In this document: in pieces, positions 32,325-44,511 of the stretch
Numbering within the stretch: position 1 is the stretch's first letter
Layout: each line of letters starts with the position of its first letter
Assembly: GCA_021234155.1 (NCBI GenBank)
Contig: JAJEKV010000025.1
Coordinates: 1,817,995-1,881,994 of the forward strand
Direction of reading: 5' to 3'
Length of the DNA: 64,000 nucleotides
Origin: Isoetes taiwanensis
Taxonomy: Eukaryota; Streptophyta; Lycopodiopsida; Isoetales; Isoetaceae
Position numbers and translations under genes: made by a program
Notes under the pieces: generated by a model
What the model was told of the DNA's origin: nothing
The model's input: only the letters and a program-made list of their open reading frames with translations
Databases searched by the model: none

Positions 32325-34236
32325 GGGAAGGCTGCCAAATCCTAAACCCTACAGATTTAATAGGGTTTAATTATCGGGGAACCAAAACAGCTCCATCTAT
32401 TAATCCCACCGTTCAAATGGTAGCTTATGTCCCAAGAAATGACCCTGAAAAAAAAAATTGGCCATCCACCACATGGATGTGCCAATCCCCAAATTTCCCC
32501 TTTCTCGACATTGGGGCACGGCGAAAAAATGACTTATTCCTCCAGTTCGGCCAAACTATCGAGCTCGGAATGGGGTTCTAACTCTGGGCATAAGTCCAAA
32601 GCATCCAATTTAAGGTAGGAACTAGGTATTATGACCAACAAAGCCAAACTCAAATTGCTATAGCCTTTCGCTCAATGCACTCCTAGCTTAGTGCTATAGT
32701 GTAAAGATAGTATGTATTTGGTAATCTGGGTATTTGATCGATTGTCTAGTTCGCAACCATGTGCCCCGGATAACTCTGGCCTTCAATGCAATCTCGACAT
32801 AGGGCACCATGAAAAATGACTTATTCCTCCAGTTCGGCCAAACTATCGAGCTCGGAATGGGGTTCTAACTCTGGGCATAAGTCCAAAGCATCCAATTTAA
32901 GGTAGGAACTAGGTATTATGACCAACAAAGCCAAACTCAAATTGCTATAGGCAACTAGTCAACCTTTCGCTCAATGCACTCCTAGCTTAGTGCTATAGTG
33001 TAAAGATAGTATGTATTTGGTAATCTGGGTATTTGATCGATTGTCTAGTTCGCAACCATGTGCCCTGGGATAACTCTGGCCTTTCGAATGCAATCGTGCA
33101 ATCGAACTGTCATTTCGAGCCTTTTGGCATGCACAGTCGTACGATGTCCAGCTTGTTACGAGCCATCATTGCGTGGCAAGTTTGGAACCGATGCATGGGG
33201 AGGGTTTTTTCGTTCTCCCTCTTGAGGTCTCTCTTCAAACCCTTGAGGGAACCCTGCATGCAAGCTCTCAACAACTTCAGAGGTAGGGAAGGCTGCCAAA
33301 TCCTAAACCCTACAGATTTAATAGGGTTTAATTATCGGGGAACCAAAACAGCTCCATCTATGAATCCCACCGTTCAAATGGTAGCTTATGTCCCAAGAAA
33401 TGACCTTGAAAAAAAAAATTGGCCATCCACCACATGGATGTGCCAATCCCCAAATTTTCCCTTTCTCGACATAGGGGCACGGCGGAAAAATGACTTATTC
33501 CTCCAGTTCGGCCAAACTATCGAGCTCGGAATGGGGTTCTAACTCTGGGCATAAGTCCAAAGCATCCAATTTAAGGTAGGAACTAGGTATTATGACCAAC
33601 AAAGCCAAACTCAAATTGCTATAGGCAACTAGTCAACCTTTCGCTCAATGCACTCCTAGCTTAGTGCTATAGTGTAAAGATAGTATGTATTTGGTAATCT
33701 GGGTATTTGATCGATTGTCTAGTTCGCAACCATGTGCCCTGGGATAACTCTGGCCTTTCGAATGCAATCGTGCAATCGAACTGTCATTTCGAGCCTTTTG
33801 GCATGCACAGTCGTACGATGTCCAGCTTGTTACGAGCCATCATTGCGTGGCAAGTTTGGAACCGATGCATGGGGAGGGTTTTTTCGTTCTCCCTCTTGAG
33901 GTCTCTCTTCAAACCCTTGAGGGAACCCTGCATGCAAGCTCTCAACAACTTCAGAGGTAGGGAAGGCTGCCAAATCCTAAACCCTACAGATTTAATAGGG
34001 TTTAATTATCGGGGAACCAAAACAGCTCCATCTATTAATCCCACCGTTCAAATGGTAGCTTATGTCCCAAGAAATGACCCTGAGAAAAAAAATTAGCCAT
34101 CCAGCACATGGATGTGCCAATCCCCAAATTTTCCCTTTCTCGACATAGGGGCACGACGGAAAAATGACTTGTTCTCCAGTTCGGCCAAACTATCGAGCTC
34201 GGAATGGGGTTCTAACTCTGGGCATAAGTCCAAAGC
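32325..34236. repeat. 674-bp tandem repeat array (left part)
   Basis: Units begin GGGAAGGCTGCCAAATCC at 32325, 33286 and 33960; the last two are exactly 674 bp apart and almost identical. The first spacing is 961 bp because unit 1 breaks off near 32796 and restarts within the unit at CTCGACATAGGGCACC, a sign of unequal exchange. The array is cut by copia-2 at 34236 and resumes at 40154-40440. Full units contain an open frame of up to 169 codons (33033-33542, repeated at 33707 with a frameshift). It matches nothing I know and need not be a gene. The array interrupts the transposase coding sequence. Confidence 0.9.
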
Positions 34237-35041
34237 TGAAAGAAATATGTTCATATCAAATTTCTTGTGAGAACCTAAATGGTGTTGCATAGTTCATGAG
34301 AAAAACCTGAAAGGTAATGTTTGGTTTAAGACCATAAGTTCTTGCTGGAAAACCTAAATGGTAAAGCTTAGTTAATACCATATTTTTTGCTGTGAGCAGT
34401 ATGAACACCTGAAGGGTAATGAATGGTTTAATACCATGTGCAGTCAGATATTTTTCCTGTGACAGTTTATGTAGTGCCTAAGTGATTGTGTGAAGATCAA
34501 ACATATTTGATGCGTGCTCAAGGTTCATGGGAAGTTAAAACCAAGGTGTATAGAAAAGGAGAAATTGAAAGTATACCTAATGGTTAAATAAGGACCATTA
34601 AAATTGCAGACACGATGACTATAAATCTGAAGATTCGGGAGGGAACCGAGTTTAAATAACTCGGTCCAATGCAGTGAAGCCAGAATGATCATCCGGCAGA
34701 GTAGAACGGCATTCGGTTAGGCCTATCGGTTGGGACACATGCTTAAAAAGAAAAACATAAGATGCATTCGACGATTTGAGTTTGTGGGAGACCTTGGGCA
34801 TTTGAGTTCGAAAAGAAAAGGTTTGTTTATTGACCATTGAAATACCAATGGTATTATTTCGATGTTTGAAGGTTAATGACCATTGAAAGTTGAAGGAATA
34901 AATTGCTTATGCATTTGAGTTTCGATTTGCTAATGGAGTTGTTAAATGAAGTGATCATTGATTTGTAGTAAGAACATATATTTGGAGCAACTTTGCATCA
35001 AAGTCCTTGTTATTATAAATTGTTCTTGATAAAATCTAACA
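34237..35041 (+). repeat. Copia-2 5' LTR
   Basis: 805 bp from TGAAAGAAATATG to AAATCTAACA. It lacks a block of about 28 bp (containing ATGGGATATTGTTGG) that the 3' LTR has. Confidence 0.92.
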
Positions 35042-35070
35042 GTGGTATCAGAGCAGGCTGAGATCACAAT

Positions 35071-38000
35071 ATGGCAAGCAGATTTGGTGCAGGTTTACTT
35101 GGTGCAATCGAAGTGTTCAAAGGGGATTCTGGTTTTCAAGTTTGGAAAGAAAAGGTGAAGCATGTTTTGCAGGTTGAGGATCTTTGGGATCTCATAGAAG
35201 AAGATAATATGCACTTGAGGAGCTCAAGTGGAGGAAGTGGTATAGCTGGGAAGCAAGCAGATGAAGTTCAGACAAGAGAAGTTGTGTCTAGAGGAAGAAT
35301 CTTTGAAGATACTTCAAAGATAAGAGAAGCTCAGGGGATCATAATGAGCAAGGTAAGCTCAAGCATAGTCTTAAAATTGAGAGGTATGACTCCTAGCCAA
35401 ATGTGGAAGTATATGCTTCTGACCTATGAAGAAAAAACATCTTCCCAAATAGATGTTTTAGAAAATGAGTTAAGAAGGCTAAGGTTCAATGAGAAAGATA
35501 ATGTTAATGAATTCTTTCAGAATTTTGACAATATTGTGGCTGATCTAGAAGGGGCAGGAGTGACTTATTCACAACAACAACAGGTGTTAGCCATATCCAG
35601 GGCAGTTGCAGGTCTAGGAAATGTGAGTATATTCATAAGAACAATTGCAAAAACAAGAGTTGAGGCAGAGAGAATGCTTAAAACAGAAATAGAACAAAAC
35701 AGGGTATTGGAAGAAGATGAAGCTTCTCAAATTTTATTCACAAAGAACAAAGGAAAGAGAGAAGATAGATCAAGTGGAAAAATTGGCCCTTGTTACAATT
35801 GTGATCAATTTGGACATCTAAAAATTAACTGTCCTAGTCTAGGGAAGGAGATAAACTGCTATAATTGTGGAGGCAGAGGCCATTATGCATCAAATTGCTC
35901 TACCCCTAAGAATAATTCAAGGGGAAGGGGAAAAGGGGGCAGAGGAAATGCTGGTTACAGAGGAAGAGGCAGGGGAAGGGGAAGAAATACATACCATGAG
36001 GCAAATGTGGCAGAAGAGATTATGCTCGAAGATGACACCACAGCAGAAATCGAAGAGGTATGCCTAAGTAAAGTATTTTCATGCCATGACAATGTTGACA
36101 ATGATGATTTTCTGGTTTTAGATAGTGGAGCCGAAAAAACAATTGCTTGCAACTCCAAAATCTTGAAGGAGAAAAGGGAAAGCCAAGGAGGATTCATCCA
36201 AGTTGGAAATGGAAATCTGCAAAGAATAGAGGATGTTGGAATACTTGAGTTGTTTAGCTTAGATGGAGAAGTTGTGAATCTTCAAAGTGTACTTTGTGTA
36301 CCCAGCTTGGTTAGAAATCTGATATCTATTTCTCAGCTGGTGGATTTAGGCTTTAAAGTAGTGTTTGAACAAATGTTCTGCAAAATTTATGAAGGAAATA
36401 CACTAAAGTTTTTGGGAAGACGAGTTGGGAACTTATTTGGCATTAATGCAAAGGGTATTAACAGTGTAAACTTGTCTATAGTTCCAAATATTGCAACATG
36501 GCATGAAAAACTTGGACATACAAATATTAAAACCATAGAATCAATGATCAAGAACGGTTGGATTAAATCACAAGATAGCAGACTTGAAGATCATGTTTGC
36601 AGAGGTTGTATGTTGGGAAAACATTCAAGACTTCCCTTCTCAAAAGCAAAAGGAAGATCAAATGAAGTTCTAGGACTGATCCACACAGATTTGTGTGGTC
36701 CTATAAACATAACAGAGGGCTAACCGGAAAAAAAAGTATTTCATTACTTTTACAGATGATTATAGCAGGAAGACAAAGATATATTGCTTAAGGACAAAGG
36801 AGCAAGCATTTGAAGCCTTCAAACAATATGCTGTAGAAGTGGAGCTAGAAACTGGAAAAAGAATCAAGTGTGTACGCTCAGATCGGGGAGGTGAGTATCT
36901 ATCCTTTAAGTTCAAAAAATATTGTGTAGATAGAGGGATTAAAAGGCAATATACGTGTAGCTACACACCTCAGCAAAATGGTGTTGCTGAGAGGAAAAAT
37001 AAATCAATTCTTAATGCTACTAGGTCAATGCTTAAGCATGCTGGACTTCCAAAATTTTTATGGGAAGAAGTTGTAAAGACTGCAGTAATGATACAAAATG
37101 GTTTGCCATCTGTGAGCATAGGGGGCAAATGCCCTGAACAAATGTGGTCAGGAAAGTTGCCTAATTATGAAAAACTTAAGGTGTTTGGCTGTCTAGGTTA
37201 CACTCATGTTCCTCAAGAGATAAGAAAAAAATTGGATGACAGGTCAATTGTTACATACCTTGTAGGCTATGATGAGAACTCTAAGGGTTATCGAATGTAC
37301 AATCCACTTAAGAGGAATATTATAATAAGCAGGGATGTAAGTTTTTCTGAAAATGTCTTGTACAGACCAAGAATTGACAAAGGGGAACAAGAGGAGGCAA
37401 AACCTGATACAAATCCAGAAACAATTCAGTCACGTAGAGGAGAAAAGAAAGAAGAGGAAGTGATAAGTGAAAACTTAAATTATGACATGGAAGAAGAAGA
37501 AAGTTCAGATGAGGAAGAAGACACCACAAAACCTGTCATTAATACACCATTGGAAATCAGCAATGAAAGATGTGAAGAAGCAGAAAATAAAAAAGCAAAA
37601 AGAAGGAAAACAGAAGGAGAAAGGCTTAAAGAAGAGGTGAAGTTGGACTTGACACAATATGGAAGGAAAACAGATGGAAAAAGTAGCAGATTGATAAATG
37701 TAGAACAAGATATAGATGAAGCCTTAATGGTATTGCAGACAGGGGTCCCTGAAAATTTTGAAGATGCAATCAATGGATTAGAAGGTCATAAATGGAAAAG
37801 GGCAATGGAAGAAGAAATGGAATCATTTGATAGAACTGAAACTTATGAACTAGTTGATTTGCCAAAGGGAAAACACTCAATAGGGAATAAATGGGTGTAT
37901 AAGCTTAAGGTTAACTCAGATGGAACACCTAAGTATAAAGCAAGGTTAGTTGCTCAGGGGTACTCTCAGAAGAAAGGTGTTGATTTTGAAGAAACCTACT

Positions 38001-39304
38001 CTCCAGTGGTCAAGTTGGCTAGCATCAGAGTAATCATTGCCATGTCAAATGCTTTAAATTTGGATCTGCAAGATATGGACGTGTGTACAGCTTTTTTGAA
38101 TGCAGATTTGAAAGAGGAAGTCTACATGAATCAAGCTCAGGGCTTTGAGAAGGGATTAGGAAAAGTGTGGAGGCTGAAAAAGGCTGTTTATGGCCTTAAG
38201 CAGTCACCTAGGGAATGGTACTCTTGCATAAACGATTTCTTGAAGGAACAGGGATTTATGAAATTAACAAATGATGGGAACGTATATTTGTTAAGAGAAG
38301 GTGAGAAATTTTGCATTATGGCAATTTATGTAGATGATTGTGTGCTGGCCTCTAACAGTTCAGATTTTTTAATAAATTGCAAGCAAATGCTTAAGGGAAG
38401 GTACAAGATGACAGATCTTGGTGAGTTGTCACAATACCTCGGGGTGGAAGTGAAAAGAAATAGGGAAAACAGGACCATATCTTTAAGCCAAAGCAAGTAC
38501 ATTGACACAGTTTTAGAAAAATTTAACATGCAAGACTGCAATGTTGTAAAGACTCATATACTTCCAGGTTGTAAGATTTCAAAACACATGTGCCCTCAAA
38601 CAGACAGTGAAGTTGAAGAGATGAAGAAAATTCCCTACAGACAATTAATAGGAAGCTTATTATTCATTGCCAACAACAGCAGACCTGATATTGCTTTCAT
38701 TGTAAATGTGCTAAGTAGATATAACCATAACCCTGGATTCGAGCATTGGACAGCAGCCAAGAAGGTGCTTAGATTCCTAAAGGGTACAAAAACAACAGGG
38801 ATAGTTTATGATACAAGTGATCTTGAACTAAAATGTTACACAGATGCAGATTGGTGTGGGGACTTAGACGAAAGGAAATCAACTTCTGGATATGTGGTAA
38901 TGCTTGGAGGAGGACCTATGAGCTGGAGAAGTAAGAAACAGTCTTCAATAGCTTTGTCTACTGCTGAGTCAGAGTATGCAGCCACTACACTTGCAGCCAA
39001 GGAAATCATTTGGTTAAGAAGGTTATTGAATGAATTGGGAATTACAGAAAAGGACAGTACACAACTATTTTGTGATAACCAAAGCTGTATAGCTATGACG
39101 AAAAACCATGTTCTTCATGAAAGGACAAAACATATAGAGATGGAAATGCACTACATCAGAGATATGGTTAGCAAGGGACACATTCAATTGACTTATGTAC
39201 ATACAGGAGATCAGGTAGCAGATATTCTAACCAAAGCACTTGGTTGGAAACGTTTTCAAAGGCTGGCAGATATGATGAATTGTCAGGATGTCATGAAATT
39301 GTGA
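35071..39304 (+). pseudogene. Copia-2 gag-pol with one frameshift
   Basis: The frame from ATG 35071 covers gag (SGFQVWKEKVKHVLQ), two CCHC knuckles (CYNCDQFGHLKINCP; CYNCGGRGHYASNCS), an RGG-like basic stretch, protease (VLDSGAE at about 36117), pre-integrase (WHEKLGHTNIKT) and the start of integrase, and stops at 36723. A lost base at about 36720 shifts the frame. The next frame runs from about 36731 to 39304: rest of integrase (RSDRGGEY; PQQNGVAERKN), the linker, RT (VARLVAQGYSQ-like region; IYVDDCVLAS at about 38325), and RNase H (CYTDADWCGD; STAESEYAA). Apart from this frameshift every domain appears complete, which is why copia-2 is a useful reference for the deletions in copia-1. Confidence 0.92.
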
Positions 39305-39318
39305 TATGAAAAGGGGAA

Positions 39319-40153
39319 TGAAAGAAATATGTTCATATCAAATTTCTTGTGAGAACCTAAATGGTGTTGCATAGTTCATGAGAAAAACCTGAAAGGTAAT
39401 GTTTGGTTTAAGACCATAAGTTCTTGCTGGAAAACCTAAATGGTAAAGCTTAGTTAATACCATATTTTTTGCTGTGAGCAGTATGAACACCTGAAGGGTA
39501 ATGAATGGTTTAATACCATGTGCAGTCAGATATTTTTCCTGTGACAGTTTATGTATTAGTGCCTAAGTGATTGTGTGAAGATCAAACATATTTGATGCGT
39601 GCTCAAGGTTCATGGGAAGTTAAAACCAAGGTGTATAGAAAAGGAGAAATTGAAAGTATACCTAATGGTTAAATAAGGACCATTAAAATTGCAGACACGA
39701 ATGAAAATATGGGATATTGTTGGTAAGTTGACTATAAATCTGAAGATTCGGGAGGGAACCGAGTTTAAATAACTCGGTCCAATGCAGTGAAGCCAGAATG
39801 ATCATCCGGCAGAGTAGAACGGCATTCGGTTAGGCCTATCGGCCGGACCTGTGCTTAAAAAGAAAAACATAAGATGCATTCGACGATTTGAGTTTGTGGG
39901 AGACCTTGGGCATTTGAGTTCGAAAAGAAAAGGTTTGTTTATTGACCATTGAAATACCAATGGTATTATTTCGATGTTTGAAGGTTAATGACCATTGAAA
40001 GTTGAAGGAATAAATTGCTTATGCATTTGAGTTTCGATTTGCTAATGGAGTTGTTAAATGAAGTGATCATTGATTTGTAGTAAGAACATATATTTGGAGC
40101 AACTTTGCATCAAAGTCCTTGTCATTATAAATTGTTCTTGATAAAATCTAACA
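39319..40153 (+). repeat. Copia-2 3' LTR
   Basis: 835 bp, the longer and probably ancestral form of the LTR. It is followed by the second AAAGC. Confidence 0.92.
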
Positions 40154-40440
40154 AAAGCATCCAACTTAGTGTAGGAACCAGGTATTATGACCAACAAAGC
40201 CAAACTCAAGTTGCTATAGGCAACTAGTCAACCTTTCGCTCAATGCACTCCTAGCCTAGTGCTATAGTGTAAAGATAGTATGTACTTGGCAATCTGGGTA
40301 TTTGATCGATTGTCTAGTTCACAACCATGTGCCCTGGGATAACTCTGGCCTTTCAGATGCAGAGGCAAGCTCTCAACAACTTCAGAGGTAGGGAAAGCTG
40401 CTCCAACAAAGCCAAACGCAAATTGCTATAGGCAACTAGT
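40154..40440. repeat. 674-bp tandem array (right remnant)
   Basis: Continues the unit broken at 34236 (AAAGCATCCAACTTAGTGTA, then AGTGCTATAGTGTAAAGATA). It is more diverged and shortened, ending in a second partial copy (CAAATTGCTATAGGCAACTA) near 40420-40440. Confidence 0.85.
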
Positions 40441-40530
40441 CAACTAGTGGATTAACTAGTGTAGAGGCAGATGAAGAAGAAGACGATACAACAAGATATG
40501 CAATTGAGGTAGATGGTATGTGACACGACC
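40441..40530 (+). pseudogene. Displaced C-terminal acidic tail of the CACTA-2 transposase
   Basis: The reading SVEADEEEDDTTRYAIEVDG, then M and a stop, resembles the acidic C-terminus of the CACTA-1 transposase. It resumes the strand of the gene broken at 32322, so the array and copia-2 lie within the last coding exon. Confidence 0.5.
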
Positions 40531-42054
40531 CATGATTTAACTATAAGAAATATAGTTCCTTACCATGATATGCAATGAGTGTAAGATTAAGAGCTAGATC
40601 ATTAATCAAGATCATCCATACAACGAGAACATATTTAGAGATCAATCATAAGATATTAATACAATCCAATACACACAAAGATGACTCATAACTAGGTAAA
40701 GAAACCATGGCGAGGCTTTGACTAACTGTTTGGCGTCCATAACTGGGCGCTTCAAGGTCAAGAGTTGTTGGGATGGCCGAAATATAAAGCGAAGGCGCTA
40801 GAATTGAGGCGCGAGATCCGTGGTAGGAGGAGCCCAAAGGTAAAAGCAACAAATTAGCCTTTATGTAAACGTGGGGCAAACAGTAAGAGTGACTTTAAAG
40901 GTGTAATGGGATTACAACGTTAATGTTCAACATTGTGTAACTTTAATGGAAAGTCACTTTAATGGTTATACCATACCCTGAAATCACCTAAACATGGGTG
41001 GTTGTGGTATCAGTGGCGTAAAAGGTGTAGGCATGAATTGTATTATACGAAAATTGTATGATAGTGGATGTAAAACTTTACAAAAGACAAAAATTTCACC
41101 AATAGTTTTTTGAAGTTGTAAAAGCTTTTTGCTCAATAGCCCTAATTGCAAGAACATAGATGTAATTCTCTTTAGAAAACAAATCCTCTCCCGAGGAACG
41201 AACTTATAATAATAATAAAAAAATCCTAATGGTATGTATGCCTACAAAAATGGTTGGAAGAACCCCTATAAATGCATGCGGCACACGTTTTGAACACCAA
41301 ATAAATATGAATCGCATGGGATGCTCTTGGGCCAAAAAGAAAGAATATAGCATAATGAGAGCCAACAAAAAATACGGAATTGGGGACAAAAATCTTAGTA
41401 AATGGATATTTATGCCACATTGGAGGGCCAGGCATTGTAGAACCAGACATTTTTTAATGGTTTTAAATATTGAAACCGTTATTTTTTCATTGCATGCATG
41501 ACCACCCAAATACTATCGACCATGACCATTGAACTCCATCGACCATTGAACTCCTTGATTCCTAATCAAAATTTTTTTTTTGCTCTATCGAATCTTGGCA
41601 CCCATTGCTTGCGTGCAAATGGGCGGGAAGACAATGTACGCTGCAACAGGTGTTTGAGGCTAGGCATGGACGTTTTTTTTTCCCCAAAGCTGTTGCAATC
41701 AGTCTTCAACAGGAGGTAAATCAAATCGATCATTTACATTAGAACATAGCGACCAGCATGCAGCAGACTTAGGTCATGTTTCTATTTCGTAGAAGAACCG
41801 TGGAGCAAGAATAGTGGAGCAGGAACCCCATCCCATATCAGTTTACAGCAGTTTGGATTGGATGAAATGCTTCCAGTTTTGGACCAGCATTTACATTTAG
41901 AACATAGCGATTTCTTCTAGATGGAAGACTAAGCATCGATTTCTTCTGTAAGCAACCCTGTTTTTGGAACATTCCATTTGTTTATATCATTGTTTTTTGT
42001 GGAACATGCCAGTTGTTTATTTGATGATAAACTTCTTCCCTCAGCCAGGTCTCT
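40531..42054. other. CACTA-2 interior, no gene seen
   Basis: AT-rich sequence. Short open frames near 41230-41500 overlap on both strands and show no family signature, so none is called. Confidence 0.5.
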
Positions 42055-42245
42055 GACACTTTTAGATGTACTTGCAGTTACAAGTTTTCGATGAAGCCTT
42101 GGCCATTCTAGCGTTGTTGGGCTTTACTGCAAATGAGTCAAAACAAGCTTTAAGAGTCTCAGGGCAGGATGTACAATGTGAAATCTTTGAGGCAAAGCAA
42201 AAACGAAGGGAAAGTTCATTAGTTGTGCTGTGCATTGCAGATAGT
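42055..42245 (+). pseudogene. Captured exon with UBA-like motif
   Basis: The frame reads QVFDEALAILALLGFTANES, then KQALRVSGQDVQCEIFEAKQ and KRRE. The 'L..LGF....s.qALr.s.gDV' pattern is that of a UBA (ubiquitin-associated) helix bundle, and the trailing basic stretch is reminiscent of plant NUB1-like proteins. Only one exon is visible. The family is probable and the parent gene uncertain. Confidence 0.45.
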
Positions 42246-42589
42246 CTAAACATGATTTTGACTTTAGTTTTATTCTGATGGGTATGTGTGTCACTGGACT
42301 GTATGTAAGCAGCTGTTTATTTTGCAAGCACAACCTGCAGTTTTTAACTAGAGATTAGGAATATTCTATTATTGAATGAATAGTTCAACATTTTATTATA
42401 GATCCACAAGTGCAAGAATCTAGATTATGAGTGAAGCAGCCCATAATCAACCATGACTCGAAGCTTCGTTCCAGACTTCTTGCTCCCATTGTAGCATCAA
42501 TCTAAGAAACTTCACCTGAAACATTGGCAATGCATGAGTTTGGATGCCTTAAAACTTAAGCCGTAGGAGAAAGTCTTCACCTTATTACC

Positions 42590-42893
42590 TGTAACCCCAG
42601 TCCTTGCAGCAGGAGATGCGATGGAGCCTGCAGTCTCAGAACCAATTGCAAAAAGGACATTACCTGCAAAAAGACCAATATGAAATACGAATAATTACTC
42701 GGCCTTCTTAACGGTGCAAATTCTTTTACTTCTAACCAACCAGCTGAGGTGCTTGCAGCTGGTCCAGCAGAAGATCCCGATGAGAATTCTTCAATATTCC
42801 AAGGATTCCTAGTTCGCCCTCAAAACCAGATGTCATTATATGCTAGTGATCCAGTCACAAGCTTTGCAATGCGCACAACACCTGTTGCTTTCA
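42590..42893 (-). pseudogene. Captured amidase-signature enzyme exons
   Basis: On the minus strand, exon 42893-42741 reads LKATGVVRIAKLVTGSLAYN, DIWF, stop, GRTRNPWNIEEFSSGSS, AGPAASTSAG. After a GT/AG intron, exon 42665 to about 42590 reads VLFAIGSETAGSIASPAART, then GVTG. This spans the amidase signature, including the Ser-rich 'SSGSSAG' loop and the 'GSETAGSI' segment that hold the Ser/cis-Ser catalytic residues. It matches the plant amidase type with 'FGGRTRNPWNIEEFSTGSSAGPAAS'. One TGA replaces a Gly codon after DIWF. It lies on the opposite strand to the transposon genes, with introns retained, so this is DNA-level capture. Confidence 0.85.
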
Positions 42894-42899
42894 GACTGT

Positions 42900-43300
42900 A
42901 AGAGACAAGACTTATCTCTTCATTGCTAAGTTTCAATGGCTGAATAAATGTTGGTAGTAAGCGCTTAAATTGATCTTGCTACAAGGATCACACACCAATC
43001 ATTTAGTCTTCAATGGCATCTCCATTTATGAAAGAAAGATATATGCTTAAAATGACATCTTACCTTATGATAAATGCCATCACTGCAGAGATCATATCTT
43101 TCCAGGTAGGAGCTCCAATCCCCATGACCAGGGGAAAACCACCATTTCTTAGACACCTAAAGATAAAGTCCAGTACAAACAAAAGAAAAATACCATATCT
43201 TCATGAGACTAGGGGTTGTACCTTATTATACAACTTTGCATATGCTACCCATTGACCTCTCTGATTTCCTGATCGACCTGCAGCAATTGCCTCCCTTGCC
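42900..43300 (-). other. Unidentified minus-strand exon-like pieces
   Basis: The minus strand shows open, exon-like segments: about 43310-43200 (SFALQAREAIAAGRSGNQRG, then QWVAYAKLYNKVQPL), about 43145-43060 (NGGFPLVMGIGAPTWKDMIS) and about 42975-42905 (FKRLLPTFIQPLKLSNEEIS). They look like parts of one conserved protein that I cannot name. They adjoin the amidase exons on the same strand. Confidence 0.35.
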
Positions 43301-43374
43301 TGAAGGGCAAAGCTTACTACTGTATGAAGTAATCCATTGCTTAGAGTAAGGAAATTAATTAAGGAAACTTCTGG

Positions 43375-43650
43375 CTTATTTCTTGGCTATGCAGATAATG
43401 CAAAGGCATACAGGATATAGGATCCTCTTGATAGTAGGCTCGTAATTTCACGAGATATGTTCTTTGATGAAAGCATAGCAAGTCTCAGTAGTGCAGCAAG
43501 TGTACCAGAAACAGAGAGGTATGAAGATCCTTTTCGATCATTGTTTTATGAAATTAGTAGTAAAGATAAAGATGATCGTGTAGAGAGTTCTAAACACGGT
43601 AGGTTAAAGCTGCTGCTATACCCACTGAACCAGCTGATTCTTCAAAAGTA
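43375..43650 (+). pseudogene. Old copia integrase/linker fragment
   Basis: The reading FLGYADNAKAYRI, stop, DPLDSRLVISRDMFFDESIA resembles the end of copia integrase ('F.GYd...KaYRl.dp...kiiiSRDV.F.E'). It is then followed by linker-like sequence to about 43650. No LTR is seen nearby. It is distinct from copia-1 and copia-2. Confidence 0.7.
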
Positions 43651-44415
43651 GATGGTGTACAATAGTTTAAAGATGAACATGAAGAGGAGTTTTTCATTTT
43701 GCCTAAAGCAAAAGCTAATACAAGTTCTGTTGTAGACAAAAGCTGATAGAACTTCTATCGTGAAGGAAAAAGAAGCTATTTTCGATACGAAATCAGCTTA
43801 TACAGGCCTGTTACTCGCGGTAAATTAGCATGAGCAAAAGAGCAATGCAATTATACACTTATGGCTGAAATAATCCCGAAATTTGAACAAATGATCCGCA
43901 ATGCTTCGAAGAAGCTGCTGAAAAGCCATGCATGCAGAGTATGATTCTTTGCAAAAGAATCATATACTCGAACACGTTTACAAGCTTGTAGGGAAGAATG
44001 CTATTGGCTGTAATGGGTCTATTGTCTAAGCTTACTGCTGTAATAAGTGATTACATATAAATGAAAATTTTCCATTTGTCAGCAGGCTAATTTTTTCATC
44101 TTCCAATCATTGTTTTTTCATGCAATTCTATGTGTTGTCTTACATTTTATCTCTTTTTCCCAAAGAGAACTGTCAAATATATATGTAATCATAATGATGG
44201 ATAAGCTATTATTTGCTATTTGCCTTATCTTGCAGTCCTTAACATGCCTTATATAGTTGAGCGTCAGCTGCAATTAAGAAGGTGCCAGCTTCTATACAAT
44301 CTGTAATTATTGTAAAATCACTGCCATTGTTGAGGATTCTTTATTGTAAAATCATCGGAAAAAGATTCTCAATTAAGTTTCTCATATTGATTATTTTTCA
44401 TTCATAGGAAATAAC
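43651..44415. other. Spacer before the TNPA-like gene
   Basis: No clear gene. Short readings around 43680-43960 may continue the old copia linker, but frames are broken. Confidence 0.4.
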
Positions 44416-44511
44416 ATGGACGATGTCTTGGAGGATCCTGTCACTTATGCTATTAAAGTTATCTTAAGCACATTTACTGGATCAGTAGAGGAGCATTTAT
44501 GAGCATCAGAT

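Larger units (their letters stand above)
34237..40153 (+). mobile_element. Copia-2: nearly intact Ty1/copia retrotransposon
   Basis: The 5' LTR is 34237-35041 (805 bp) and the 3' LTR is 39319-40153 (835 bp). The 5-bp TSD AAAGC lies at 34232-34236 and 40154-40158. The primer site TGGTATCAGAGC starts at 35043, and a purine tract (AAAAGGGGAA) precedes the 3' LTR. The LTRs differ by a gap of about 28 bp, a 3-bp gap and several substitutions (for example GGTTGGGACACAT versus GGCCGGACCTG), so this insertion is older than copia-1. It sits inside a unit of the 674-bp array. Confidence 0.93.

Noticed and set aside
33033-33542. 169-codon open frame repeated at 33707
   Set aside because: It lies in the 674-bp tandem unit, shows no family motif, and the second copy is shifted. 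Open by chance is as likely as coding.
37320-37773. Minus-strand open frames opposite the copia-2 linker
   Set aside because: They are shadows of the Glu/Lys-rich linker on the plus strand and have no family features.
41229-41509. Open frames on both strands near 41.2-41.5 kb
   Set aside because: They overlap each other, show no motifs, and the region has no splice or repeat context supporting a gene.
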